In this document: positions 43,996 to 52,878 of the stretch, one piece after another
How the letters are laid out: each line of letters starts with the position of its first letter
Position numbering within the stretch: position 1 is the first letter of the stretch
NCBI RefSeq assembly: GCF_014078525.1
Contig: NZ_MU078694.1
Span: 186,001-250,000, forward strand
DNA: 64,000 nucleotides
Reading direction: 5' to 3'
From: Nitrosopumilus sp. b3
GTDB lineage: Archaea; Thermoproteota; Nitrososphaeria; Nitrososphaerales; Nitrosopumilaceae
Notes under the pieces: generated by a model
What the model saw: only the letters and a program-made list of their open reading frames with translations
Told to the model about the DNA's origin: nothing
The model's database searches: none
Translations under genes and position numbers: made by a program

Positions 43996-44154
43996 ATGTC
44001 TCAAATGTTACACTATCAAGAACCAAAAGAAGATAAAAAAATCTATGATGCATCAATCCATTGTAATTACTGTGGTGGCAAATTAGAAAAAATCTCAGAA
44101 TATTGTTCAGAGACTTGTAAAATCAAAGACTCTGTTTGGCATAGTGATGTCTAG
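43996..44154 (+). CDS. Zinc-binding mini-protein (52 aa)
   Basis: ATG 43996. HCNYCGGKL and EYCSETCKIKD supply four Cys. A 2-bp gap separates it from the next mini-protein gene, so the two probably share a transcript. Confidence 0.65.
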   Translation: MSQMLHYQEPKEDKKIYDASIHCNYCGGKLEKISEYCSETCKIKDSVWHSDV

Positions 44155-44156
44155 TG

Positions 44157-44312
44157 ATGAATATGGAATTTTCAAACTATGATGCACAACAAGATGGGGT
44201 AGAACAACGTTTTGAACATCTATATCCAGAATATTATGATTCGTTAAAAACTTCATTTAAAGAAAAAGATCAAAGAAAAAAGAAAAAGATGAAACCTGCG
44301 TTCTGTGATTAA
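44157..44312 (+). CDS. Small acidic/basic protein (51 aa)
   Basis: Starts ATG 44157. Acidic and aromatic N-terminus (EQRFEHLYPEYYD), basic C-terminus (DQRKKKKMK). No motif. Paired with the preceding zinc mini-protein. Confidence 0.5.
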   Translation: MNMEFSNYDAQQDGVEQRFEHLYPEYYDSLKTSFKEKDQRKKKKMKPAFCD

Positions 44313-44408
44313 ATGAATAGAAAAAACACGTTGGGTATTTGCAAAAAATTATTTTTTAGAAAATTGAATTCAGTAATGTATTAATTGAAAAAAGGAAGTA
44401 AATGTAAA

Positions 44409-45062
44409 ATGTCAATTCCATCAAAACGCAGTAGTGTTGTAATTAGAAATATGGTTTTGAGTGATATTCCCGAAGTGGTTGAATTGCAAAAAGCTTCTTT
44501 TCCAGTCATGGCTTCAGAAGGAGTTTATTGGAAACCCACACAATTGAAATCCCACATCAAAGTTTTTCCAGAGGGGCAGTTTATAGCTGAATACAAAAAT
44601 AAAATTATTGGTTCTTGCAGTAGTCTAATAATTACTCTGACTCCTGAGTATAAAGAGCATACATGGAAATCTGCATGCGGTGATAGTTTTTTCAAAAACC
44701 ATGATCCAAAAGGGGATACATTGTATGGTGCAGATGTATCTTCTCATCCTGATTATAGAAGATTGGGGGTGGCCACGAAATTATATGATGCACGAAAACA
44801 ACTGGCAATCAAACTAAATTTGAGAAGAATTGTAGCGGGGGGAAGATTGACAAATTACAGTAAATATGCAAAACAAATGTCTCCTATAGAATACGTGCAA
44901 AAAGTAAAAAAACATGAAATTAAAGAACCTGTACTGTTGTTTCAGATTAGAAATAAATTCAGATTCATCAAAATTTTGCCAAATTACATGAATGATCCCC
45001 TTTCACTAAACTATGCAACTTTTATTGAATGGAAAAATCCTAATTTTAACGAAAAATTATGA
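44409..45062 (+). CDS. GNAT-family N-acetyltransferase
   Basis: Acetyl-CoA-binding motif A: GADVSSHPDYRRLGVATKLYDARKQLA has the R-x2-G-x-A/G pattern. The start is the ATG at 44409 (MSIPSKR); an in-frame TTG at 44385 is possible. The last 4 bp overlap the amidohydrolase gene (ATGA). Substrate unknown; coupling to an amidohydrolase suggests linked acyl transfer and hydrolysis. Confidence 0.82.
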   Translation: MSIPSKRSSVVIRNMVLSDIPEVVELQKASFPVMASEGVYWKPTQLKSHIKVFPEGQFIAEYKNKIIGSCSSLIITLTPEYKEHTWKSACGDSFFKNHDPKGDTLYGADVSSHPDYRRLGVATKLYDARKQLAIKLNLRRIVAGGRLTNYSKYAKQMSPIEYVQKVKKHEIKEPVLLFQIRNKFRFIKILPNYMNDPLSLNYATFIEWKNPNFNEKL

Positions 45063-45859
45063 TAATTGATTGTCATGTTCATGTAAACCAATACGAACTA
45101 ACTCAAAACATTTCATTATTAGAAGACAGATTGGAAATGCTTCAAACTGAAATGACAAGTAACAATGTAGATTATGCAATCATACTTTCATCATACAAGG
45201 TTAATGCCCAAAGACCATCTACTGAACAAATAATTGAAGCAATAAAAAAATATGACAACTTGGGCGTAGCGGCTGGTTTTACCATTGATAATCACACTGA
45301 TGATGATCTTAGAAAATACAAGAAATTGATTAAAGATGGGAAAATAAAAGCCATGAAAATTTACTCAGGCTATGAACACTATTACCCATATGATGAAAGA
45401 TATCAAAAAGTCTATGACACATGCATAGAGTTTGGCATTCCAGTAATGTTCCACACAGGAGACACATATTCTGAAAAAGGAAAATTGAGATATTCCAGAC
45501 CACTAAATTTAGATGATGTTGCAGTTGATAACCCTGAACTAAAGATGGTGATGTGTCATTTGGGTAATCCTTGGATACAGGATGCTCAAGAAGTAATATA
45601 TAAAAATAAAAATGTCTATGCAGATGTTTCGGGATTGGTTGTTGGCTCTTTTGATCATTTCTTTGAAAAAATGATGAAGGATAAAGTTGCAGAGTTAATC
45701 AACTATGCAGGTGAGCCAAGATATCTCCTATATGGTACAGACTGGCCAATCAGTACAATGGATTCGTATCTGAATTTTGTGGCAAAACTTAACATCAAAA
45801 AACCATTTCGAGATAATTTCATGTATAAAAATGCTAAAGATCTGTTTAAAATTTCATAA
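45059..45859 (+). CDS. Amidohydrolase-family metal-dependent hydrolase
   Basis: TIM-barrel enzyme of the amidohydro_2 type. Metal ligands: His6 and His8 (DCHVHVN), His in FHTGD, His in CHLGNP and Asp in YGTDWP. 266 residues. Could be a decarboxylase/hydratase-like or lactone-cleaving member. Translationally coupled to the GNAT gene. Confidence 0.87.
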   Translation: MIIDCHVHVNQYELTQNISLLEDRLEMLQTEMTSNNVDYAIILSSYKVNAQRPSTEQIIEAIKKYDNLGVAAGFTIDNHTDDDLRKYKKLIKDGKIKAMKIYSGYEHYYPYDERYQKVYDTCIEFGIPVMFHTGDTYSEKGKLRYSRPLNLDDVAVDNPELKMVMCHLGNPWIQDAQEVIYKNKNVYADVSGLVVGSFDHFFEKMMKDKVAELINYAGEPRYLLYGTDWPISTMDSYLNFVAKLNIKKPFRDNFMYKNAKDLFKIS

Positions 45860-45995
45860 CCTTTTTTCAATTATCTAATTTGATTTAGTTGTAATGATAC
45901 TATGGTTTTTAAAATTTATTTGATTTCGTCTTAAATTTAGTCATATGGAGATTTGTTTAATAGAACGTTAAGAAAAAACTACCTTGATAAATAAA

Positions 45996-46163
45996 ATGAG
46001 ATGTGCAAACTGTGGAAATCAAGCAAGCTGGAGGGATCCTGATTGTAATAAATGTGATAAACCACTCCACCAAAAAAATTGTAAAGGAAAATCTGCTGAC
46101 TGTAAATGCCATGGAATAAACGAGCAAGAGTGGTCACAGAAAAAAGCCACAAATACACAATAA
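45996..46163 (+). CDS. Cys-rich zinc mini-protein (55 aa)
   Basis: Starts ATG 45996. CANCGNQ, CNKCDKPLH, NCKGK and CKCHG give eight Cys and two His, enough for two zinc sites. Function unknown. Confidence 0.65.
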   Translation: MRCANCGNQASWRDPDCNKCDKPLHQKNCKGKSADCKCHGINEQEWSQKKATNTQ

Positions 46164-46284
46164 TCTAAAGTCGGCTTTCTTCATTTTCTTTCACAGTGAT
46201 TTAAAAAAAGGAAAAATGGAAAAAAGATTCCATGTTAAAGTCCTATTCTAGTTTTGATTAATCTAGAACAGAATTGATGTTTGA

Positions 46285-46566
46285 TTATCGTTTTCTTCCT
46301 TTGGATTTTGTAGTGGTCTTTCTTTTTGGAGCTGCTCTGCGTTTAGCTGCTACTTTTCTCTTTGGAGCTGCTTTTTTAGCTGCAGTTTTTCTCTTTGGTG
46401 CACTACGTTTTTTTGGTGCAGCAGTAGGTTTTTTCTTTGCTGCTACAGTTCGCCTTCTTTTCGAAGCTGTTTTAGCTATACCTTCTGCTTTTAGCTTTGC
46501 ATTTCTTTTTCTAGTTCTTGCTGCTTTTACAGCTGCTGCACTTCTTTGTGCTTTTGTTTGTGCCAT
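46285..46566 (-). CDS. Histone H1-like Lys/Ala/Pro-rich DNA-binding protein
   Basis: 93 residues. The N-terminal third is helical and Ala/Arg-rich; the rest is built of APKRK-type units (KKRSAPKRK, KKAAPKRK, RRAAPKRK), like histone H1 tails. No globular H1 domain. Very basic, so DNA or RNA binding is almost certain; a role in chromatin beside Alba is inferred. Confidence 0.75.
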   Translation of the reverse strand: MAQTKAQRSAAAVKAARTRKRNAKLKAEGIAKTASKRRRTVAAKKKPTAAPKKRSAPKRKTAAKKAAPKRKVAAKRRAAPKRKTTTKSKGRKR

Positions 46567-46785
46567 GATGGATTTTTTCAGATTTACTATGTCTTATAGT
46601 GGAGAAGTGAAATATTTTTAGCCAAAAATACCCATTTTCATCAAAGATAGATTATTCAAATTCAAAATTGAATTTTTTTGAATTCACATGATCTTTCGAA
46701 ATTAGATTTATAGGTATGGTCATGTTTTAGATCTTAAATAATTGAATAATTTGATTTCCACTTTATCTAAGGAAGAGACCCAAAA

Positions 46786-48417
46786 TTGAAACTAGAAAAA
46801 ATAGAAAATTCATTTAAACCAACTTCAGACAAAAAATCTTCTTTTGCAAAAAAGGGCATGGTTTCTTCAGCATTTCCTGATGCGACAAAAGCAGGAGTTG
46901 AAATGCTCAAGAAGGGCGGTAATGCAATTGATGCTGCATGTGCCACAGCAATTGCACTAGGTGTATGTGAGCCTCAGGCATCTGGCCTTGGCGGGCAATC
47001 GATGGCAATTATTCATTTTAATGGAAAATCATTTGCGATCGATGGCTCTAGCCGTTCCCCTTCCATGGCACATTCATCAATTTTTACAAAAAAGAAAACA
47101 AGACTACTGGGATACAAAGCAACCACTGTACCTAGCACTCTTGCTTTGATTGGATTTTTGCATGAGCGTTATGGTACTTTGGAATGGCAAAAAATCATTG
47201 CACCTTCAATTCACATTGCTAAAAAAGGATACAGAATTACTCAATTACAACACTCTTTACAAGAAAGAGAATTGAAAAACTTTCTTTCAATTAAATCAAA
47301 GTCTGGTGCAAAATATTTCCTAAAAGATGGTTTGGTTCCCTATGATGTCGGTGATAGATTTGTTCAAGATGATCTTGCTCAAACTCTTGATGCCATTTCT
47401 GAATACGGATACCGTGTTTTCTACCAGGGTAATATTGCTAAAAAAATTGATGAAGATATGAAAAAAAATCACGGATTAATTCGAGAAGAGGATTTAGCAT
47501 ACGTCCCAGAACCACTAATTAGAAAACCAATTAGCCGGAAATACCGTCATCTTACAGTATCTACTTTACCTCCGCCAGCAGCTGGACGGACATTACTTCT
47601 AACATTGATGATGCTCAATCACTTGCCCTCCAAATTTCTTCGTAGCTCAAAGCCTAGCTCGTATCATTTTGTTGCCGAAACATTTAGGAAAGCATTCTTG
47701 CATAGAGTGCAACGTCCATTTAATAGACATACATATGATCAAATTCAAGATAAATTGCATTTGCAAAGAAGCTTTGCAAAACAGATGGCTGACTCCATCC
47801 ATAATTCTATGGATGCAACGTTGCCCATGATTGATCCGGATTTTGGTGGGGAAGATACTACACATCTTTCAACTATGGATAATGACGGAAATGCTGTGGG
47901 AATAACACAATCTGTTGAATTAGCATATGGATCCAAAACTGCAGCAGCGGATATGGGATTTCTGTATAACAACTATATGTCTGCATTTGAGTTTACGACT
48001 CCAAATCATCCTTACTATATTCGGCCTAACGCCATTCCTTGGACTTCAGTATCTCCTGCATTGATTTTTAATAATTCAAAACTCTGGATGGTTGTGGGAA
48101 GTCCCGGTAGTCAAAGAATTTATTCGACCATCACACAATTTCTTTCACGAATCATTGATGGTAATTTACCAATGGATGAGGCAATTATACGTCCACGATT
48201 TCATTGTTCTATTGGAGGTACTATCAGCATAGAAGACGGGGGATTTAGAACTGAAATTATTAACTTTCTCAAAGAAATGGGATATGAGATTTCTATTAAA
48301 GAAAGATATTCTTTTTACCATGGAGCAATTCACGCTACGATGAAACTACAAACACAAGAAGGATTTCAAGGAGTTGCAGAAGTTCGACGTGATGGGACAG
48401 CCGAGGGATTAAATTAA
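46786..48417 (+). CDS. Gamma-glutamyltransferase family protein (no signal peptide)
   Basis: N-terminal-nucleophile hydrolase. The autoprocessing Thr is Thr358 in EDTTHLS. The N-terminal block SSAFPDATKAGVEML, GNAIDAACATAIALGV and ASGLGGQSMA are family hallmarks, as is GSPGSQRI near the end. 543 residues, normal. No signal peptide, so probably cytosolic, unlike the periplasmic E. coli enzyme. Starts TTG 46786. Its 3' end overlaps the next gene by about 10 bp. Confidence 0.9.
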   Translation: MKLEKIENSFKPTSDKKSSFAKKGMVSSAFPDATKAGVEMLKKGGNAIDAACATAIALGVCEPQASGLGGQSMAIIHFNGKSFAIDGSSRSPSMAHSSIFTKKKTRLLGYKATTVPSTLALIGFLHERYGTLEWQKIIAPSIHIAKKGYRITQLQHSLQERELKNFLSIKSKSGAKYFLKDGLVPYDVGDRFVQDDLAQTLDAISEYGYRVFYQGNIAKKIDEDMKKNHGLIREEDLAYVPEPLIRKPISRKYRHLTVSTLPPPAAGRTLLLTLMMLNHLPSKFLRSSKPSSYHFVAETFRKAFLHRVQRPFNRHTYDQIQDKLHLQRSFAKQMADSIHNSMDATLPMIDPDFGGEDTTHLSTMDNDGNAVGITQSVELAYGSKTAAADMGFLYNNYMSAFEFTTPNHPYYIRPNAIPWTSVSPALIFNNSKLWMVVGSPGSQRIYSTITQFLSRIIDGNLPMDEAIIRPRFHCSIGGTISIEDGGFRTEIINFLKEMGYEISIKERYSFYHGAIHATMKLQTQEGFQGVAEVRRDGTAEGLN

Positions 48418-49205
48418 CAAAATTACCTATTCTATTATCCATTCCACATGGTGGAATACGAAAACCTGTTGAACTTGACGGACATCTCTGCATTACAAAT
48501 AAAGATCTTTTTGATGATTCTGATCCTTTTGTGATTGAAATGTATGATTTGAATGATAAAGTACAGCGTGTAGTTAAATCCAAAATTGCAAGAGCATTTG
48601 TAGACCTTAATCGTGCACCCGATGATTTGCCCCCAAATAACCCTGATGGAGTAATTAAAAGTTCAACATGTTACAAAAAACCAATTTATCATGAGAGAAA
48701 AGAACCTGATGACTCTCTTAGAACAATGTTACTTGAGTTGTATTATTTCCCTTATCACAATTCTATACAAAAGAGTCTAGATGAATTAGAACTCCAATTA
48801 TGTCTTGACTGTCATTCTATGGCAACGATTGCCCCTGGAATTTCACCTGATGCCAAGAACAATAAACGACCAAAATTCTGCTTATCTAATAATGATGGAC
48901 AGACTGCATCTCAAGAAATGATGGATTTGTTAGCCTCATGTATTTCTGAATCATATGATATTGATAGGAATGAAATTTCAATAAATGATCCCTTTCATGG
49001 TGGGCATATTACAAGAACATATGGAAACAAACCTGTACCTTGGATTCAGGTTGAAATGAATAGAGATTTGTATCTGACAGAGCCTTGGTTTGATCAAGAA
49101 AATCTAACGGTAGATCCAACACACCTGAAGAAATTAAATAAGCAATTTGAAAATACATTGAATCTTTTTTTTAAAAAATTTGATGGAGTAGATTCTTGGC
49201 AGTAG
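48408..49205 (+). CDS. N-formylglutamate amidohydrolase-like protein, non-canonical start
   Basis: The essential motif SIPHGG lies near residue 12, well upstream of the first normal start codon (GTG 48531). LDCHSMATIAPG and HGGHITRTYG also match the family, which is metal-dependent. The frame back to 48408 offers ATT, and then TTA, but no ATG, GTG or TTG, so I start it provisionally at ATT 48408. It overlaps the gamma-glutamyltransferase stop and, at the other end, the antiporter start. Substrate is unproven; an N-acyl-glutamate or related amide is likely. Confidence 0.75.
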   Translation: MKLTKLPILLSIPHGGIRKPVELDGHLCITNKDLFDDSDPFVIEMYDLNDKVQRVVKSKIARAFVDLNRAPDDLPPNNPDGVIKSSTCYKKPIYHERKEPDDSLRTMLLELYYFPYHNSIQKSLDELELQLCLDCHSMATIAPGISPDAKNNKRPKFCLSNNDGQTASQEMMDLLASCISESYDIDRNEISINDPFHGGHITRTYGNKPVPWIQVEMNRDLYLTEPWFDQENLTVDPTHLKKLNKQFENTLNLFFKKFDGVDSWQ

Positions 49206-50980
49206 AGGTAACCGAATTCCTTGCACTGCTAGCATTGCTACTAGGTGGCGGGATGATTGGAGCAGGAATAATGAAAAAAATAAAGTTTCCAACCATTATT
49301 GGTTTTATCTTAATTGGAATGATTTCAGGACCATATGGACTTGGAATTGTTGATGATGTTGAATTAATCAATCTTTTAGCAGAATTGGGAATAATTATTC
49401 TGCTATTTGTAGTGGGATTAGAATTCAGTCTTCAAAAATTACGAAAGGCTGGAATGAAAGCAATCACAGTTGGAATGACAGAATTATCAATAATGTTTTT
49501 TCTGGCGTACATTGGAGCTTTTTCATTTGGATGGTCCCATTTAGAATCCCTTTATCTGGCAGGAATTTTGTCAATCAGCAGCACTGCCATCTCTTTACGA
49601 ATAATGAGAGATCTTAAGCTAGTAAAAACAAAAGAATTTGATACTATTATTACAATTTTAATTGTTGAGGATCTTGCAGCAGTTTTACTCTTAGTTATTT
49701 TAGGTAATGCCTCTGAAGGAGCTACACTTGATTTAACGGGTGTTGGAATTTTGATTTTACAAAGCTTGACGTTTTTTGTTATTGCACTAGCTCTTGGAAT
49801 TAAATTAATTCCAAAACTTTTGGAGAAGATACATGGATTGGATATTCCCGAAGGCCCGTTCATCACAGCGCTTGCTTTGGGGTTTGGGTTGGCAGTTTTG
49901 GCGCATTTTCTTGGTCAAAGTTCAGCTATTGGAGCATTTATCATGGGAATGATCATTGCATCATCAAAACATTCTGAAAGCATCACAAAAAAAATTCTTC
50001 CATTAAGAGACTTTTTTGGCGTAATATTTTTCGTATCTATTGGAATGCTGGTAAACATTATGGCAATACCTGAGGTTGCCTTGATATCCATGCCCATAAT
50101 CATTTTGGCTGTTGTTGGAAAATTCATTGGAAATTTCTTTGGATCTTCAATTGGTGGTCATGGTATTGTTAGTTCTTCAACTATAGGTTCTGTAATGGTA
50201 CCTAGAGGTGAGTTTTCCTTTATCATGGCAAAGCAGGCTGTTGATAGTGGTTCAGTTAGAGATACTCTATATCCAGTTACCATGTTGGTGACTCTTGCTA
50301 CGATGCTTTGCATGCCATTACTGCTGAAAATATTACCAACACTTGCAGATAAAACAAGTCATATTCCAATGAATATTTTAAACCCGATTCATATTGTTGG
50401 AAAATTTTTTAATAATTTGATGAATACTCCTGATGATAACAGCCAATTCAATATACTTTTGAAAAAGCATGGAATAAAATTTTTTATTAATCTGATGGTT
50501 GTAATAGCAATCCTTGCAATCATTGATTACTTTAATGATGATATAGTGACAATTATTTCTACACTTGGTATTCCACTCCCAATTGAACCTGAAATACTTT
50601 TGACAATTATTAGCATATTGCTAATCATCTATCCTGTAATTGCGATGCTTGGTAAAATTGAAAATTTAGTTACAAGTATCTCAGATATTTTATCCACCAA
50701 ACTAATTCCAGCAGATACACAACGACTTGAAGAGAAGCCACTCCATAGATTAATGAGAAATATTTTCTTTATTGGTTTTATTTTGATACTTATAGCTATC
50801 ATGCAACCTTACATTGCAGATATTGTGGAACTTCCATTTCTCCCCTTTATCATATCTGGAATAGGGCTTACCATAGCAATAATTTTGATAGCTGATTCTG
50901 TATTTGTATTCCAAAAGCTATCTCATGGCCATATTATGGAAAGTTTGATGAAAGAAGATGAAACTTTTGAGCCTGAATAA
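49196..50980 (+). CDS. CPA2-family cation:proton antiporter with C-terminal extra helices
   Basis: About 12 TMs in the first 400 residues, with FVVGLEFSL and the DLAAVLLLV segment (conserved Asp of antiporters). After residue 440 there are three to four more hydrophobic helices and no RCK domain. 594 residues. TTG 49196 overlaps the upstream gene by 10 bp. Exchanges K+ or Na+ for protons across the cytoplasmic membrane. Confidence 0.9.
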   Translation: MAVEVTEFLALLALLLGGGMIGAGIMKKIKFPTIIGFILIGMISGPYGLGIVDDVELINLLAELGIIILLFVVGLEFSLQKLRKAGMKAITVGMTELSIMFFLAYIGAFSFGWSHLESLYLAGILSISSTAISLRIMRDLKLVKTKEFDTIITILIVEDLAAVLLLVILGNASEGATLDLTGVGILILQSLTFFVIALALGIKLIPKLLEKIHGLDIPEGPFITALALGFGLAVLAHFLGQSSAIGAFIMGMIIASSKHSESITKKILPLRDFFGVIFFVSIGMLVNIMAIPEVALISMPIIILAVVGKFIGNFFGSSIGGHGIVSSSTIGSVMVPRGEFSFIMAKQAVDSGSVRDTLYPVTMLVTLATMLCMPLLLKILPTLADKTSHIPMNILNPIHIVGKFFNNLMNTPDDNSQFNILLKKHGIKFFINLMVVIAILAIIDYFNDDIVTIISTLGIPLPIEPEILLTIISILLIIYPVIAMLGKIENLVTSISDILSTKLIPADTQRLEEKPLHRLMRNIFFIGFILILIAIMQPYIADIVELPFLPFIISGIGLTIAIILIADSVFVFQKLSHGHIMESLMKEDETFEPE

Positions 50981-51070
50981 TCTGAAGATATCCTTGACAA
51001 ATTAGTATCTCCTAAGAATCAAGATGTTAAAATAATCGATTTGCACGGTTATTGTAGATATTGAGAATAT

Positions 51071-51535
51071 ATGGAAACTGAAAACAAGAAATCTGAAACT
51101 GATGAAAAAGTTATCGAGAAAAAACAAGAAAAATTTGTAAATACTCTGGAAAAAAACTATACGGATGCACTAGAGCATACAAAGAATTTTGGAAAAGACT
51201 CTTTTGAAAAAATTAATGAGGTTAGTTCTAGTGGGACCAAATTCATAAAATCAAAACCTTATTGGGAATCTTTGAAAAGTGGGTCTCAAAAAATCAAAGA
51301 AAAAACTTCTGAACACGGTCTGGAATTTAAAAAAAATAGTCCTAAATTTTACAAGAAAATTAGTAATGCGTTTTTTAATTTCTTTGAGACAATTGTAGGA
51401 CGAATAAAACTTGGTACTCAATATGGTGCGCCCAGTCTTGAGATCCTAGAAAGACTGGCAAAACTAAATGAGCTTGGAATAATTACAAAAGAAGAATTCA
51501 ACAGGAAAAAGAAAAAACTCTTAGAGAGAATCTGA
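51071..51535 (+). CDS. SHOCT-domain protein
   Basis: The C-terminal 30 residues (LERLAKLNELGIITKEEFN) form a SHOCT oligomerisation motif; the rest is charged and helical with one slightly hydrophobic stretch (NAFFNFFETIVG). 2 bp before the next mini-gene. Probably a small membrane-associated partner of the transport genes. Confidence 0.7.
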   Translation: METENKKSETDEKVIEKKQEKFVNTLEKNYTDALEHTKNFGKDSFEKINEVSSSGTKFIKSKPYWESLKSGSQKIKEKTSEHGLEFKKNSPKFYKKISNAFFNFFETIVGRIKLGTQYGAPSLEILERLAKLNELGIITKEEFNRKKKKLLERI

Positions 51536-51537
51536 TA

Positions 51538-51711
51538 ATGAGTAAAAATCTAATAATTTCTTCATTAGTGATAGTAATAGCTATTCTTGTAGGAATTTTA
51601 ATTATGACTAATTATAGTTGGTTTTCTCAAGAATGGTTAATTGGATTGGGTGTTGTTGCTGTTGGCTCTTCTGTAGAGGGCATTTTGATTTATCTTAAAA
51701 TTAGAAAATGA
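51538..51711 (+). CDS. Small two-TM protein (57 aa)
   Basis: ATG 51538. Two hydrophobic helices (LIISSLVIVIAILVGILI and WLIGLGVVAVGSSVEGILI) with a short basic C-terminus. It follows the SHOCT gene by 2 bp, so the two are probably co-translated. Confidence 0.65.
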   Translation: MSKNLIISSLVIVIAILVGILIMTNYSWFSQEWLIGLGVVAVGSSVEGILIYLKIRK

Positions 51712-51782
51712 ATCTTACGGTATGTTTTATGTCAATTTTCTTTGATTTTCGTTTTGATTAGCAAAAATTTCTAGTTCTTTTT

Positions 51783-52217
51783 ATGAGTTTAAAAATTACT
51801 GAACAAAAAACGCAATTAACAAAGAATTGTTATCTTGAAGACTTTATTGGGAAAACTGTTTTTGATAGTAAAGGTCAGAATTGTGGTAAAATAAAATCTA
51901 TTTTGATTGATAGGCAAAAATTTTCAGTGTCTGGCATTTTGGTCAAAAAAAGATTTTCAAAAGAATATTTTTTATCACAGGATTATTTTGAGGAATTCGC
52001 TGAATCTGGGCTTACTTTGAACTCGATTCCAATAAAACCTGGAGACAAAGTTGCAGATGTTGATGGAAAGAATATTGGTCGTGTAGTTCAAATAAATCTA
52101 AATTCTGATACCAATAAACTTGAGTCCCTTGAGATAAAATCAAAATTCAAATCTGTAATCATTCCATCTGAACGAATTATTGCCGTTGGGGATAAAATCA
52201 AAATAAAATTATTCTAA
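51783..52217 (+). CDS. PRC-barrel protein with two repeats
   Basis: Two PRC-barrel-like halves: DFIGKTVFDSKGQNCGKIKSI near residue 19 and KVADVDGKNIGRVVQINL near 83. This fold anchors reaction centres in bacteria and is a regulatory or structural domain in archaea. 144 residues, soluble. Role among the ion transporters unknown. Confidence 0.75.
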   Translation: MSLKITEQKTQLTKNCYLEDFIGKTVFDSKGQNCGKIKSILIDRQKFSVSGILVKKRFSKEYFLSQDYFEEFAESGLTLNSIPIKPGDKVADVDGKNIGRVVQINLNSDTNKLESLEIKSKFKSVIIPSERIIAVGDKIKIKLF

Positions 52218-52292
52218 AGAAAGATCTTTACAAATTAATCCAGAATTTACAATTTTTAAATAGATTTTTCATTATCTTTAATTACTCTAAAC

Positions 52293-52556
52293 ATGATTTA
52301 CTGTATGGAAGCATACATTCTAATAAATTGTAATACCGGTAAAGAATCTACAATTATTTCTGAACTGAAACAATTAATTGAAATAATTGAAATTAATGGT
52401 GTCTGGGGAAAGTATGATATTTTTCTTAAAGTCTCCACAACTGATCCAAACGGTGTTGAACAGATAGTGAAGCGACTAAGAAATCATCCTGATGTAACTG
52501 ATACCTATACCATGCATGTTCTTTATGGTCAGGGTGGGACAATAGATAATGAATGA
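52293..52556 (+). CDS. Stand-alone Lrp/AsnC ligand-binding (RAM) domain
   Basis: 87 residues; ILINCNTGKESTIISELK, EINGVWGKYDIFLKVS and TMHVLYG match the C-terminal ligand domain of Lrp, with no HTH. ATG 52293 is about 27 bp after CTTTAATTA. Probably binds an amino acid and regulates a partner. Overlaps the next gene by 8 bp. Confidence 0.85.
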   Translation: MIYCMEAYILINCNTGKESTIISELKQLIEIIEINGVWGKYDIFLKVSTTDPNGVEQIVKRLRNHPDVTDTYTMHVLYGQGGTIDNE

Positions 52557-52764
52557 AAAATCCACATGTGAAATAATTGACTTTATCAATGTCGTGTATC
52601 GTGAACAAATACCAGGGCCAGTTAAATTTGTGGTAAAAAGAAAAGCCAAGAAAATTGAAAAATTTAACCTAAATGATATTCCTGAATCATTTAGAACATG
52701 CACTGTTGAGGAATTGTTCAAAATACTGAAAGAAGCTCATGAGAAAAAACTCTTGAATTTTTAA
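52549..52764 (+). CDS. Hypothetical protein coupled to the RAM-domain gene (71 aa)
   Basis: Basic soluble protein with no recognised domain. The 8-bp overlap with the RAM-domain gene points to translational coupling and a shared function. Confidence 0.6.
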   Translation: MNEKSTCEIIDFINVVYREQIPGPVKFVVKRKAKKIEKFNLNDIPESFRTCTVEELFKILKEAHEKKLLNF

Positions 52765-52878
52765 TTTTTTTGCAATTTATGCAACATAATTCTTAGATTT
52801 CTTGAAATACCTGAACATAACTACTTGTAAGGGAATTTATCATTAATATTCAAATTAATCTGGAGAACTGTTTGAGAA

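Noticed and set aside
46274-46621. Long plus-strand open frame, Ala/Phe-rich, opposite the histone H1-like gene
   Set aside because: It is the mirror of Lys/Ala codons on the minus strand; the minus-strand protein has a start, promoter and sensible composition.
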